NCBI GenBank assembly: GCA_004124875.1
Contig: SCKJ01000005.1
Location: 1-64,000 of the forward strand
Length of the DNA: 64,000 nt
Reading direction: 5' to 3'
Source: Fidelibacterota bacterium
GTDB lineage: Bacteria; Fidelibacterota; Marinisomatia; SCGC-AAA003-L08; TS1B11
In this document: in pieces, positions 36,268 through 45,788 of the stretch
Layout: each line of letters begins with the position of its first letter
How positions within the stretch are numbered: the first letter of the stretch is position 1
Program-made: the position numbers and the translations under genes
Notes under the pieces: model-generated
Database searches by the model: none
Told to the model about the DNA's origin: nothing
What the model saw: only the letters and a program-made list of their open reading frames with translations

Positions 36268-36288
36268 TTACTCATACCTCAATGATTC
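36268..36288 (-). pseudogene. Permease-tail scar ESLRYE-stop
   Basis: Just before the ATPase start, the minus strand reads six codons ESLRYE and TAA, one base before the ATG. All intact permeases here end in (D/E)(S/A)LRYE. The fragment is short and could be chance, but its position, one base ahead of the next start, fits an otherwise erased permease gene. Confidence 0.4.
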
Positions 36289-36322
36289 TATCCCGATCTG
36301 CTCCGCTCCCGGGATTTCGGAC

Positions 36323-38703
36323 CTATTCATAACGTAGCGCCTCGACCGGGTTGGCAGTGGCCGCCTTCAGGGCTTGGGTACTAACGGTGATAACGGCGAT
36401 GGCCAGGGCCAGCAGGCCGGCCATCACAAAAGTTCCCAACCCCGGCTCGATGCGATAGGCGAAGTTCTCCAGCCATCGATTTATCGCCCACCAAGCCGCC
36501 GGCCAGGCGAAGAGGTTGGCAATGAGCACCAGTTTGACGAACTCGCCGGAGAGCAGACTGACGATGCTGGAGACCGAGGCGCCCAGCGCTTTGCGGATGC
36601 CGATCTCCTTGGTGCGCGTCTCCGCTGCGAAAGTGACCAGCCCGAACAGACCCAGAGCGGCAATAAATATTGCTATAGCCGTAAAGTAGCCCAATATCTG
36701 CTGTCCCTTTTTCTCCCGGTTGTACAGGCCGTCATATTCCTCATCAAAGAAGGAGTATGTGAAAGGCTGGCTGGGATCAAAAGTGGTCCAGATTTTTTCG
36801 ATGGACGCCAGCAGTTCGGGAATATTTCCGGCAAGCACTTTAATGGAAATACGCGTTAACCAGTTGGACGGCTGGACGTACATGATCACGGGTGATATAG
36901 GTGTATGAACGGATCTAAAATGGAAATCCTTGACCACTCCGACAACAGTCCCCTGCTCGCGTTTAAAGGCGGGGATCGATATGCTTTTGCCCACGGGTTG
37001 ATCCCAGCCCAGTTGCCGGGCAGCCTCCTCGTTGATCAGGTAGGAGCCGCGCTCATCGTCTGGATAATCTGTAGAAAGTTCCCGGCCGTCTACGATTTCC
37101 ATGCCAAAAGTATCAATAAAATTTTGGTCCGCGATCAAGTGCCGAATGGCAAAAGTCTCGCCCGGCGGCAACCCATCTGCCACTATCGGGACCCCGTAAT
37201 CGCTGCCACCGGGCATATTAGCCGATGCAGAGACCTTGGAGATGTTGGGATTTCGAAGCAGCTCTATCTTGATCGCCTCATGATTCGATTTCAGCAGGTT
37301 GCTTCGCAAAGGGACTACAATCAGATGATGCTTGTCAAAACCGAGAGATTTGGCGCTGATGTAACGACGCTGACTGAACACCACTGCTGTGGCAATCATC
37401 AATGTAATAGTGACGGCAAACTGGAAGGTGACCAGAGCTCTGCGCAGGGATGATCCACCGGCTCCGCCGCTTTCGCCCTTTATGGCTCGAATAGGGCTCA
37501 GGCGAGACAAAACCAGTGCGGGGTAGCTTCCGGAAATAATACCGACGATGACGGTCAGGATGAGTAGTGCCGGCAGCAGGAAGCTCCCGTCCGTCAAGTT
37601 AGCCGACAGGTTCTTGCCAGTGATGCCATTAAAGGCAGGCATAAATATTTCGATCAGCACGATTGCCACACCCAATGACATGAAACTCATGAGCAAGGCT
37701 TCGCCTAAATATTGCAGCGCCAAGGCCCTCCTGCCCGCCCCCGCTACTTTCCGGACTCCAACTTCTTTGGTTCGCCTCGTCGCCGCAGCCGTAGCAAGGT
37801 TCATGAAGTTGATGCAGGCCAACAGGATGATAAATAGTGCGATGGCAGCGTAAGCATATATGTACGCTATGTCCGCATTCGTTTCCATTTCACGGAACAG
37901 GTGTGAGCGCAGATGAATCTCGGTTAAAGGTTGCAAAAATGGCTTAACCGCTGCAGCATTTTCCTCTCCAATGCGGATTGCCAAGATTGCCGGAAATTTT
38001 GTATCAACAACCTCTGGCGTAGCATTTTCAACGATCAACAGGTAGGTGTAGAATTGGTACCTTGCCCAATTATCACTCAGCCCTGATTTATCGCTGACCA
38101 TGGAGATCAGGAATGAAAATGTAAAATGGGAATTTTGGGGAATATCCTCAAGTAGGCCGGTTACGACATACTCTTCCTGGTTATCGATCGTCAGCGACTG
38201 CCCCATTGGATTTTCGGTACCAAAGTACTTTTCCGCAAACGATACCGTAACGACCATTGAATTGGGCTTTGTAAGGGCCGTTTCCGGATCACCCAGCAGC
38301 ATACGGTAGCTAAATATATCAAACACGGTAGAATCTGCATACATACCTTTGGCTTCGTAGAACTTCGTGTTACCCCGATTGACCAAGCGCGTTCCTAAAA
38401 ATGAGAATCGTACAACCCGCTCCACTTCCGGAATTTCCGCCTGGCAGTGGGTCCCCATGGACCGGGGATTTTCGCGACACCAGCGGAGCCGCTTCCCAAC
38501 GTATTACCTGTCGCGGCCAGAGCCATCCGGTAAATTCTGTCGCCTTTGACATGATAACGATCGTACCGCAGCTCGTTATAGGTGAGCAATGCAAGGAGCG
38601 TGAACGCAGCCATGCCGAAAGCCAGCCCGAGAACATTTATTATGGAGTAGGTGCGGTTGCGCGCAATGCTCCGAAAGGCGACTTTGAGGTAGTTTCCCAG
38701 CAT
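36323..38703 (-). pseudogene. FtsX/MacB permease interrupted by one frameshift
   Basis: Two overlapping frames together make one MacB-type permease of about 793 residues. The first (38703 to about 38455) encodes MLGNYLKVAFRSIARNR, the first membrane helix and the start of the periplasmic domain. The second (38458 to 36323) continues with AEIPEVERVVRFSFLG, the rest of the periplasmic domain and three further helices, ending NPVEALRYE. A single missing base near 38460 (ccatggacc) restores one frame. This is either a real inactivating mutation or an assembly error. It is fifth in the operon, nine bases after the preceding permease. If intact it would export an unknown substrate with the neighbouring ATPases. 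Confidence 0.8.
36372..36438 (-). repeat. Gene-conversion tract, copy in the frameshifted permease
   Basis: These 67 bases differ at only two positions from 41183-41249, although the genes on either side of the tract are clearly diverged. They encode the last transmembrane helix. Confidence 0.8.
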
Positions 38704-38712
38704 GTGTAATCC

Positions 38713-41121
38713 TTATTCGTACCTGAGGCTATCGACCGGATTGGCGGTGGCGGCGCGCATGGCCAGGGTGCCCAGTGTCAGCAGCGAAACGAGCAGTGCC
38801 AGCGATGCAGCCCCCAAGAGGATGCCGGGTCCCAGCTCGATTCTGTACGCGAATGATCCCAGCCACTTTTGCATGACGATCCAGGCGACGGGCCATGCTA
38901 TGATGTTGGCCAGCAGGCTGGAGACCACCATTCTGCGCGACAAAAGCCCCATGATTTCCGGCACCGAGGCGCCCAGCACCTTGCGGATGCCGATCTCCTT
39001 GGTGCGCCGGGAAATTTCAATGGTTGCCATGCCGAGCAATCCCATAGCGGAGAGGGTTAGCGCGAGGATCGCCGCTCCCCGGGTCACCGCCTGCAGTTTT
39101 TGCTCCTGGATGTAGAGCGCCTGGATATCCTCGTCCAGAAAATTGTAATTCAGGGGAATGCCCGGCGCCGCCCGCTTCCAGCTATCTCCAAGCCGTTGAA
39201 GGGTTCCTGACACATCATCCGCAGCTATCCGCGCCAACAAATATTGATAGTATTCGGCGGGGTTTTTCCACAGGATCATAGGGGCCACCTCTGAACGCAG
39301 GGAGAAAAAATGGAAATCGCTGAACACCCCAATAATTGTGGGATCCCGGTCGGCATCTCCTGCGAAACCGTCCAGAACGTAGCCGATGGGCTCATCCAGG
39401 CCAAATGCTTCCACAAACGCTTCATTCACCAGCATCGCCTCCTCGCCGTCTTGAGCGGCAAGATCCCGGCCCGACAGCAGCGCTATTTCCATTGTCTTCA
39501 GGTAATCTTCATCCACGTCCTTGACCAGGGCCCGCCAGGGTTTCCCGGCGTTATCTCGCCACCCGAGACGATTCCATCCCCGGTTCACGGAGTAAGACAC
39601 TTTGGCGACCGATTGCACACCACTGTCGCGGCTGAGCACCTCCTTGAGCCGCTGAGACCAGAGCGGCAGCTCATCCATTTCTGTGGCAATTTTGTACAGG
39701 ACGACTTGCGACTCATTGAATCCCAGTGGCTGCTCCTGAATAAATTTCATCTGCTTGTTAATGACCAATGCTGCTACCAGAATGATGATGGTCAAGCTGA
39801 TTTGAAGGATCACGCCCAACTGTATTGAGCGCTTTTCCGGGTTGGATGGGTCGATGCCATGCAGGGCCTGCACCGGTTGCAGTGAGGCCAGTTTTCGCGC
39901 GGGATACAGCCCCGCGGCCAGCACCAATATGCCAACCAGCAGCAGGAGGCTGGCCCAGAACCCCAAATCTGTAGCCGTTGTCAGAGCCAGGTCGCGGCCC
40001 AATAGCTTGTTGAAGGACGGGAGCGTAAGTTCCAGTATAAGAAAGGAGATACCGAGGGCGAACAGTGCCGTCAGCAGAACTTCACCCATAAACATTGCCG
40101 TCAAGTCGGCGCCGTTGGCCCCAACCACCCTGCGGACGCCCACTTCCTTAAATCGGCTTTGGAGGCGTCCCAGCGCCAGGAGCATGAAATTGAAGATGGC
40201 GATGATCAACAGGATTGCCGCGAAACCCGCCAGGATCATCAGATTTTGCGGATCGACCGGCTGGAGCAGGCCCGAGGCGTATTGAGGACTGAGGTGCGCC
40301 TCCACAAAAGGCAGCAGTGATAAATTCCAGTAGCGGCGGCCTGTGGGAATCTCGCCCTGGTCTGTAACCGGCGCTCTATCGGATCTGTTTTTCAGCAGTA
40401 TCGCCAAAAACGTATCGGTTAAATCAAACTTTCCGACCGGACCGGCTGTTTCGACCAAAATATGGGTATTGGATGCATTCCAGTTAAGCGCCCTTGTGGT
40501 ATAGGTGAGCCAGGCCTGCAACGGCAGCACCATCTGGAATTGGAGGGTCGATTGAGCGGGAGGATTTTCCACCACCCCCAGCACCCGAAACTCCCGGCGG
40601 CCGGCTTCGGTCGTCAGTGACACCGGTTGGCCAATCAGGTCAACGGTGCCGAAATGCTTCATGGCTGATTGCCGCGTCATCACCAGACCGTCTGGTTGGG
40701 CCAATGCGGCCACAGGGTCTCCAGCAATCACCGCAAAGCTGAGCATTTCAAATAGATAGGGCTCGCCGAAGAGGATGTCCTCCTCAAACGATCCCGACCC
40801 ACCGTGGACGATGACCTCGCCCAGGGTTAACCGTGCGGACCGGACAATCTCCGTAGAGGTTGCGAGCAGCTCAGGCCCCAGGGGCAGCGGCAACCAGGGT
40901 TGATGGTCAACTTTTCCACTGGCGCTCACACTTCTGTTGACCACCAGATGGATTCGGTCGAGCCGTTCATGATACTTGTCAAAACTCAGCTCATACCGGA
41001 CCAGCAGCAGTGCAAGAACAGAGCCGGTAAGGCCCACAGACATGCCAATAATATTGATGGCCGTGAAACCTTTGGCGCGCCCCAGTCGACGCAGGGTAGA
41101 AATCAGATAGTGTTTAAGCAC
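38713..41121 (-). CDS. FtsX/MacB-type ABC permease (paralogue 2)
   Basis: An 802-residue inner-membrane permease with two FtsX modules: helix 1 (FTAINIIGMSVGLTGSVLALLL) split from later helices by a large periplasmic domain, then helices at about 280-410, 425-450 and three at the C-terminus. The cytoplasmic RRTKEIGIRKVLGAS motif, typical of the family, is at about residue 690. It ends in ANPVDSLRYE. It is strongly similar to the next permease (41134-43530) at the N-terminus, so both stem from a tandem duplication. It is fourth in a sigma-54-controlled operon, with 12 bases to the preceding gene. Confidence 0.9.
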   Translation of the reverse strand: MLKHYLISTLRRLGRAKGFTAINIIGMSVGLTGSVLALLLVRYELSFDKYHERLDRIHLVVNRSVSASGKVDHQPWLPLPLGPELLATSTEIVRSARLTLGEVIVHGGSGSFEEDILFGEPYLFEMLSFAVIAGDPVAALAQPDGLVMTRQSAMKHFGTVDLIGQPVSLTTEAGRREFRVLGVVENPPAQSTLQFQMVLPLQAWLTYTTRALNWNASNTHILVETAGPVGKFDLTDTFLAILLKNRSDRAPVTDQGEIPTGRRYWNLSLLPFVEAHLSPQYASGLLQPVDPQNLMILAGFAAILLIIAIFNFMLLALGRLQSRFKEVGVRRVVGANGADLTAMFMGEVLLTALFALGISFLILELTLPSFNKLLGRDLALTTATDLGFWASLLLLVGILVLAAGLYPARKLASLQPVQALHGIDPSNPEKRSIQLGVILQISLTIIILVAALVINKQMKFIQEQPLGFNESQVVLYKIATEMDELPLWSQRLKEVLSRDSGVQSVAKVSYSVNRGWNRLGWRDNAGKPWRALVKDVDEDYLKTMEIALLSGRDLAAQDGEEAMLVNEAFVEAFGLDEPIGYVLDGFAGDADRDPTIIGVFSDFHFFSLRSEVAPMILWKNPAEYYQYLLARIAADDVSGTLQRLGDSWKRAAPGIPLNYNFLDEDIQALYIQEQKLQAVTRGAAILALTLSAMGLLGMATIEISRRTKEIGIRKVLGASVPEIMGLLSRRMVVSSLLANIIAWPVAWIVMQKWLGSFAYRIELGPGILLGAASLALLVSLLTLGTLAMRAATANPVDSLRYE

Positions 41122-41133
41122 AGGTAACCTTTC

Positions 41134-43530
41134 TCATTCATACCTGAGGCTGTCCACCGGATTGGCGGTGGCGGCCCGGACCGCTTGGGTACTAACGGTG
41201 ATCACGGCGATGGCCAGGGCCAGCAGGCCGGCCATCACAAAGGTTCCCAGGCCCAGGTCGATCCGGTAGGCAAATAAGCCCAGCCACTTTTGCATGACCA
41301 TCCAGCCGATGGGCCAGGCGATGATGTTTGCCAGCAGGTTGGAGAGTACCATCCGCCGCGACAGCAGACTCATAATATCGGGCACAGATGCTCCCAGCAC
41401 TTTGCGAATGCCGATTTCCTTGGTGCGCCTGGATACTTCAATAGTAGCCATGCCGAGCAGCCCCATGGCGGCAAGGGCCAAAGCGAGGATCGCGGCGCCT
41501 TGGGTTACCGCTCTTATTTTTTTCTCCACCACGTAGAGATTTTCAATGTCCTCGTCCAGAAAATTGTAGGTTAGCGGGATGCCCGGAGCAGCATTTTTCC
41601 AGCTATCCGCAAGTCGCTGAAGCGTTCCATTGACGTCATCCGGAGCGATGCGAGCCAGCAAATAACTGTACAGCCCAGCGGGCCGTTTCCTCAACATCAT
41701 CGGTTGCACCTTTGAGTACAGCGAGGAAAAATTATAATCGTCAACCACGCCAATAATCGTGGGGTCTGTGCCCGCGCCATAAGAAAACCCGTCCAGCAGA
41801 TAACCTATGGGATTCTCGAGCCCAAATTGATCAACGAATGTCTGGTTCACCAGCACCACTTCCGCGTCATCCTGCTCGCGAAAGTCGCGACCCATCAGGA
41901 GGGATATTTCCATGGTTGTCAGGTACGATTCGTCCACGTCCCTTACCACAGCTCGCCAGAATTTTTTCGACCGATCATACCACCCCTGCCTGTCGAAACC
42001 TCTGCTTACCGAAACCGATGTTTTCGTGACCGACCGTACTCCTCTATCCCTGAGGAGCACCTCTTTGAGCCGTTGACTCCAAGCTGAAATTTTTTCGCCT
42101 TCAGTGGCGATTTTATATACGACGATCTGGGACTGGTTGAATCCCAGCGGTTGCTCAAGAACAAATTTCATCTGGCTGTTAAACACCAGCGCTGTCACCA
42201 AAATGAAAATGGCCAGGCTGAACTGAAAGATGACACCCACTCGTAGGGCGCCCTTTTTGCGGCTGGCCGAATCAATGCCATGCATTGCCTGGACGGGACG
42301 CATTGATGCCAGCCTCAAGGCCGGAAAAATACCAGCCGCCAGCACCAACAGGCTAATCAATAGAACCACAGCAGCCCAGAACCCAACGTCCACCATCGCG
42401 CCCAAGGCCAGTTCCCGCCCCAACAACCTATTGAAGGCAGGCAGCGAGAATTCCAAGATGATAAACGACAGACCCAGCGCGAACAGTGTCGTCACCAGTA
42501 CTTCTGCAAGAAACATCGCCGTCAGGTTGCCCCTGCTGGCACCAATCATCCGGCGGATGCCTACTTCCACAAACCGGCTCTTAAGGCGACCCAGTGCCAG
42601 CAGCACAAAATTGAAAATGGCTATGGTAAGCAGCAATCCGGCGATGGCTGCCAGGATTGCCAGGACTCGCGGGTCGACGCCAATTCCGACTTGTGCACTG
42701 AGGTGCAAATCCTCGAAGGGTAAGAGGTAAAAGTTCCAGTAGGGGCGGTCTGTGGGTTGCTGGCCCTGCGCATCAACGTGCGCCCGATCAGGCTTGTTTT
42801 TCTGGACAATCGCCTGAAAAGTTTCATCAAGATCATATTTCCCTACCGCTCCAGCAGTTTCGACCAACAGAAATGAATTGGATGAATTCCAATTTAACTC
42901 TCTACGCGCAAACGCGAAGTGGGTCTGCAAGGGCAGTACCATCCTGAATTGAAAAGTCGATTGGACGGGAGGACTTTCCACCACCGCCAACACCTGAAAT
43001 TCGTTGCGGCCGGCGGGATTGGTCAAGGCCACCGGCTGTCCGATCAGGTCAACCGTACCGAAATGTTTCAGGGCGGCCTCCCTGGTTATTACAAGCCCGT
43101 CAGGTCTACTCAGGGCGGCTGCAGGGTCTCCCGAGATCACCTCAAAACTGAACATATTGAAGAGATCGGGTTCGCTGAAAATGACCCCTTCCTCAAACGA
43201 ACCTTCGTCGCCGTGCACAATCATTTCCCCAATAGCGAGCCGCGCGGATCGAACAATTTGCGGAGACTGAGATAGCAGCTCCGGCGCCAGCGGCATGGGA
43301 ACGTTGGGCGAATGGCGGTCGCTCCCACCTGGCCTGGCAACCCTGTTGATCACGATGTGAAGGCTATCCAGCTTGTCATTGTGCTGGTCAAAGCCCAACT
43401 CATACTGAACCAGCAGAAGGACCAGGACAGCGCCCGTAAGGCCCACCGACAAGCCAATTATATTGATGGCCGTGAAACCTTTGGCGCGGCGCAGTCGACG
43501 CAGAGTAGAGATCAGGTAGTTTCTAAGCAC
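41134..43530 (-). CDS. FtsX/MacB-type ABC permease (paralogue 1, mosaic C-terminus)
   Basis: A 798-residue permease with the same layout as its neighbour: N-terminal membrane helix (FTAINIIGLSVGLTG), periplasmic domain, then two blocks of helices with RRTKEIGIRKVLGAS. Up to the FAYRI motif near the end it resembles paralogue 2. The last about 35 residues (LGTFVMAGLLALAIAVITVS and on) instead match the frameshifted paralogue at 36323-38703, almost identically at DNA level, so a gene-conversion tract is likely. Its start overlaps the end of the ATPase gene by eight bases, implying translational coupling. Confidence 0.9.
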   Translation of the reverse strand: MLRNYLISTLRRLRRAKGFTAINIIGLSVGLTGAVLVLLLVQYELGFDQHNDKLDSLHIVINRVARPGGSDRHSPNVPMPLAPELLSQSPQIVRSARLAIGEMIVHGDEGSFEEGVIFSEPDLFNMFSFEVISGDPAAALSRPDGLVITREAALKHFGTVDLIGQPVALTNPAGRNEFQVLAVVESPPVQSTFQFRMVLPLQTHFAFARRELNWNSSNSFLLVETAGAVGKYDLDETFQAIVQKNKPDRAHVDAQGQQPTDRPYWNFYLLPFEDLHLSAQVGIGVDPRVLAILAAIAGLLLTIAIFNFVLLALGRLKSRFVEVGIRRMIGASRGNLTAMFLAEVLVTTLFALGLSFIILEFSLPAFNRLLGRELALGAMVDVGFWAAVVLLISLLVLAAGIFPALRLASMRPVQAMHGIDSASRKKGALRVGVIFQFSLAIFILVTALVFNSQMKFVLEQPLGFNQSQIVVYKIATEGEKISAWSQRLKEVLLRDRGVRSVTKTSVSVSRGFDRQGWYDRSKKFWRAVVRDVDESYLTTMEISLLMGRDFREQDDAEVVLVNQTFVDQFGLENPIGYLLDGFSYGAGTDPTIIGVVDDYNFSSLYSKVQPMMLRKRPAGLYSYLLARIAPDDVNGTLQRLADSWKNAAPGIPLTYNFLDEDIENLYVVEKKIRAVTQGAAILALALAAMGLLGMATIEVSRRTKEIGIRKVLGASVPDIMSLLSRRMVLSNLLANIIAWPIGWMVMQKWLGLFAYRIDLGLGTFVMAGLLALAIAVITVSTQAVRAATANPVDSLRYE
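41183..41249 (-). repeat. Gene-conversion tract, copy in permease paralogue 1
   Basis: Partner of 36372-36438 (65 of 67 bases identical). In this gene the sequence 5' of the tract resembles a different paralogue (38713-41121). Confidence 0.8.
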
Positions 43531-44212
43531 GGCCGGCTCCGCTCATCTTTTCGCTGACGACACGCCCGTCGAGCAGATGGATCACCCGGTTGCTGTACTC
43601 CGCGTACTGCGGGGCGTGGGTCACCATGATGATGGTGGTACCGTCCTTGTTCAGATCGGCCAGCAGGCCCATGACCTCGTCGCCATTGGCTGAGTCAAGG
43701 TTTCCGGTCGGCTCATCGGCCAGGATCACCTTCGGCCGGGCCACGACTGCCCGGGCAACGGCCACCCGCTGCTGCTGGCCGCCGGACAACTGCTGGGGGA
43801 AATGATTCTTGCGGTGCGTCATCGACATCTGGTCCATGGCCGCCATGACTTTTTCCTTCCTGGCCGCAGGGGCGACTTTCTGGTAAAGCAGGGGCAACTC
43901 CACATTCTCATAGACGGTGAGCTCATCAATGAGGTTGAAGCTCTGGAACACAAAGCCGAGATTGTTTTTGCGCAGATTGGCGCGCTGGCTTTCGGTATAG
44001 GACGACACTTCATGGTCGAGGAAATAGTATTCCCCGTCCGTGGGATTGTCCAGCATCCCCAACACATTCAGCAGTGTCGACTTGCCACAGCCCGACGGCC
44101 CCATAATGGCGACAAATTCACCGGCGTCAATCTCGATATTGATGTTGTTGAGCGCCGTGGTCTCTACCTCTTCCGTGACGTACAGTTTTTTCAGTCCGCT
44201 GGTTTTGATCAT
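43523..44212 (-). CDS. ABC transporter ATP-binding protein (MacB/LolD type)
   Basis: A 229-residue ATPase. The ATG at 44212 is preferred because AAGGG lies nine bases before it; an ATG three codons earlier abuts that motif. Walker A is GPSGCGKST, the Q-loop VFQSFNLIDELTV, the signature LSGGQQQRVAVARAV is complete, Walker B is VILADEPTGN and the H-loop is VTHAPQ. It works with the adjacent FtsX permeases and the periplasmic adaptor. It is second in the operon, 12 bases after the adaptor gene, and overlaps the first permease gene by eight bases. Confidence 0.92.
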   Translation of the reverse strand: MIKTSGLKKLYVTEEVETTALNNINIEIDAGEFVAIMGPSGCGKSTLLNVLGMLDNPTDGEYYFLDHEVSSYTESQRANLRKNNLGFVFQSFNLIDELTVYENVELPLLYQKVAPAARKEKVMAAMDQMSMTHRKNHFPQQLSGGQQQRVAVARAVVARPKVILADEPTGNLDSANGDEVMGLLADLNKDGTTIIMVTHAPQYAEYSNRVIHLLDGRVVSEKMSGAGRA

Positions 44213-44224
44213 GGTTATCATCCC

Positions 44225-45550
44225 TTACTGCTGCTTAAAGACCAACTGTTGAATATCGCCGTAATTGTCGTAGCTCGAAATCACCACGCGGTCGCCCGGA
44301 GCGAGTCCTTCCAGCACTTCAAAGTGGAGTGGATTCTGGCGCCCCAGCTTGATCTCACGCCGCACGGCGGCGGACCCGGCAGCATCGACCACATACGCCC
44401 AGCGGCCGCCGGTTGACTGGAAAAATCCACCTCTGGCCAGCAGGACCGCCTCAGACAAATTGCCCAGAGCCAGCCGGATACGCAGCGTCTGCCCGCGCCG
44501 GATATCCGGCGGCACTGAACCGTTAAACTCCAGGTCGATGCGGAAGCGCCCATCAAGCACCTCCGGATAAATTTTCGTGATCTCCAGCGTGAAGCTCTCT
44601 CCGGCGAGGTCGACCTCCCCGGTCTGGCCCACCCGGACCCTGCTGATATAGAACTCATCGATGGGCGCCTGCACGCGGTGACCGTCCAACACGTCTATCC
44701 GGCCCATGCGCTGGCCGGCGGATTTCGACTCGCCGATCTCGGCATCCAGGGAAGTCAGTTGCCCCGCGACAGGCGCCCTGATCACCAGATTTTCCAGCGC
44801 CTGTCTCAGCATTTCCATGTTGGCCAGAATGCGCTGCTCGGAGTTATCCATCTGCACCCGCTGCAGGCTTTGGAGCAGTGAATCCTGCCGGAACGACAAG
44901 CTGAGCAGGTCACGCCGGCCGGCCTGGTATTCGTAGTCTTCCCTGCTCACAGCCAACTCCAGCTTCGAAATCAACCCTTTTTCGGCCAGCTTCATATTCT
45001 GCTCGAAAGTTCGCCGGGACTGCACAACCTGATAGCGCGCTTCGTCCACCTGCCCCTGCAGTCTGATGCGGTTCTGCTCCATGGCCATGCGGGTGTTGTG
45101 CAGATTGTTCTGTTGTTCCAGGAGCAGGGTCTCCTGGGTTGAGACGCGCAGCTGCAGGTCGAAGTTGTCCAGTTTCAGGATGGGATCACCGATTTCCACC
45201 AAAGCACCCGACTCCAGGTAGCGTATGGCAACCCTGCCTCCGGAAACGGCATCGAGGAAGACCGTGCGCCGCGGCTCAATGGTGCCGATAACGGGAATAA
45301 ATTCCTGGAACGCAGCCAGTTCGACTGTCGCGATGGTCAGCCGCTCCATGGAAACGTTCAGGCGGGTGACGCTTTCTTTGAACAGCAGCAGGTAGGCCAG
45401 CAGCGGCAGGCCCATAGCGGCGGCGGCGTACCGGGCAATCCTTTTGGGCGGCCATGGTTGCTTTTCAATACGCCGGTCCATGCCGTTGGTCGCAGCCAAA
45501 TCAGAGGGCGGCATTTTTTTGGGTTCGGCTGAGGTGCGTAGGGTATCCAT
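44225..45550 (-). CDS. HlyD/MacA-type periplasmic adaptor (membrane fusion protein)
   Basis: A 441-residue adaptor with an unusually long cytoplasmic N-terminus (about 35 residues) and one membrane helix (YAAAAMGLPLLAYLLLF). A barrel-sandwich (lipoyl) half with FLDAVSGGRVAIRYLESGAL comes next, followed by a long coiled coil (about 130-250, rich in E/Q/L/R) and the second lipoyl half NLVIRAPVAGQLTSLDAEIGE. A beta-barrel domain ends the protein. It would link the FtsX/ATPase exporter to an outer-membrane channel, which is not encoded here. It is the first gene of the operon. The -24/-12 promoter at 45581-45596 lies directly upstream. Confidence 0.9.
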   Translation of the reverse strand: MDTLRTSAEPKKMPPSDLAATNGMDRRIEKQPWPPKRIARYAAAAMGLPLLAYLLLFKESVTRLNVSMERLTIATVELAAFQEFIPVIGTIEPRRTVFLDAVSGGRVAIRYLESGALVEIGDPILKLDNFDLQLRVSTQETLLLEQQNNLHNTRMAMEQNRIRLQGQVDEARYQVVQSRRTFEQNMKLAEKGLISKLELAVSREDYEYQAGRRDLLSLSFRQDSLLQSLQRVQMDNSEQRILANMEMLRQALENLVIRAPVAGQLTSLDAEIGESKSAGQRMGRIDVLDGHRVQAPIDEFYISRVRVGQTGEVDLAGESFTLEITKIYPEVLDGRFRIDLEFNGSVPPDIRRGQTLRIRLALGNLSEAVLLARGGFFQSTGGRWAYVVDAAGSAAVRREIKLGRQNPLHFEVLEGLAPGDRVVISSYDNYGDIQQLVFKQQ

Positions 45551-45580
45551 CGTCTTGTGTCGCTATCCGAGTCGATATCT

Positions 45581-45596
45581 AGCAACGGTTGTGCCA
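45581..45596 (-). promoter_or_regulatory. Sigma-54 (-24/-12) promoter of the exporter operon
   Basis: The minus strand reads TGGCACAACCGTTGCT, matching the consensus TGGCACg-N4-TTGCw with the exact GG-to-GC spacing. Transcription would start near 45570, about 20 bases before the adaptor ATG at 45550. The divergently encoded regulator is a sigma-54 activator, which supports the call. Confidence 0.85.
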
Positions 45597-45658
45597 AAAA
45601 GGTCATCGACGGGACGATTGCCTGCAGCCCCCCGATAAGGTTATTTTACTGTACGATA

Positions 45659-45688
45659 CCGGACAGCGATTGTCCGGATACGGACAAT
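45659..45688. promoter_or_regulatory. Overlapping dyads, probable enhancer site for the NtrC-type regulator
   Basis: Two perfect inverted repeats overlap: CCGGACA-gcgat-TGTCCGG (45659-45677) and ATTGTCCG-gata-CGGACAAT (45669-45688). They give three CGGACA half-sites. The block lies about 80 bases upstream of the -24/-12 promoter, the usual distance for sigma-54 enhancers. Confidence 0.75.
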
Positions 45689-45788
45689 GTGGCCGCGATC
45701 TACCTCGACAGTCGCCCGGTTGCCGACGAGGCCCGGCCGTCTGCTCAAGGCACGCTGTTTGCAGATAGTAGTGAAGGAACTTGCGCAG

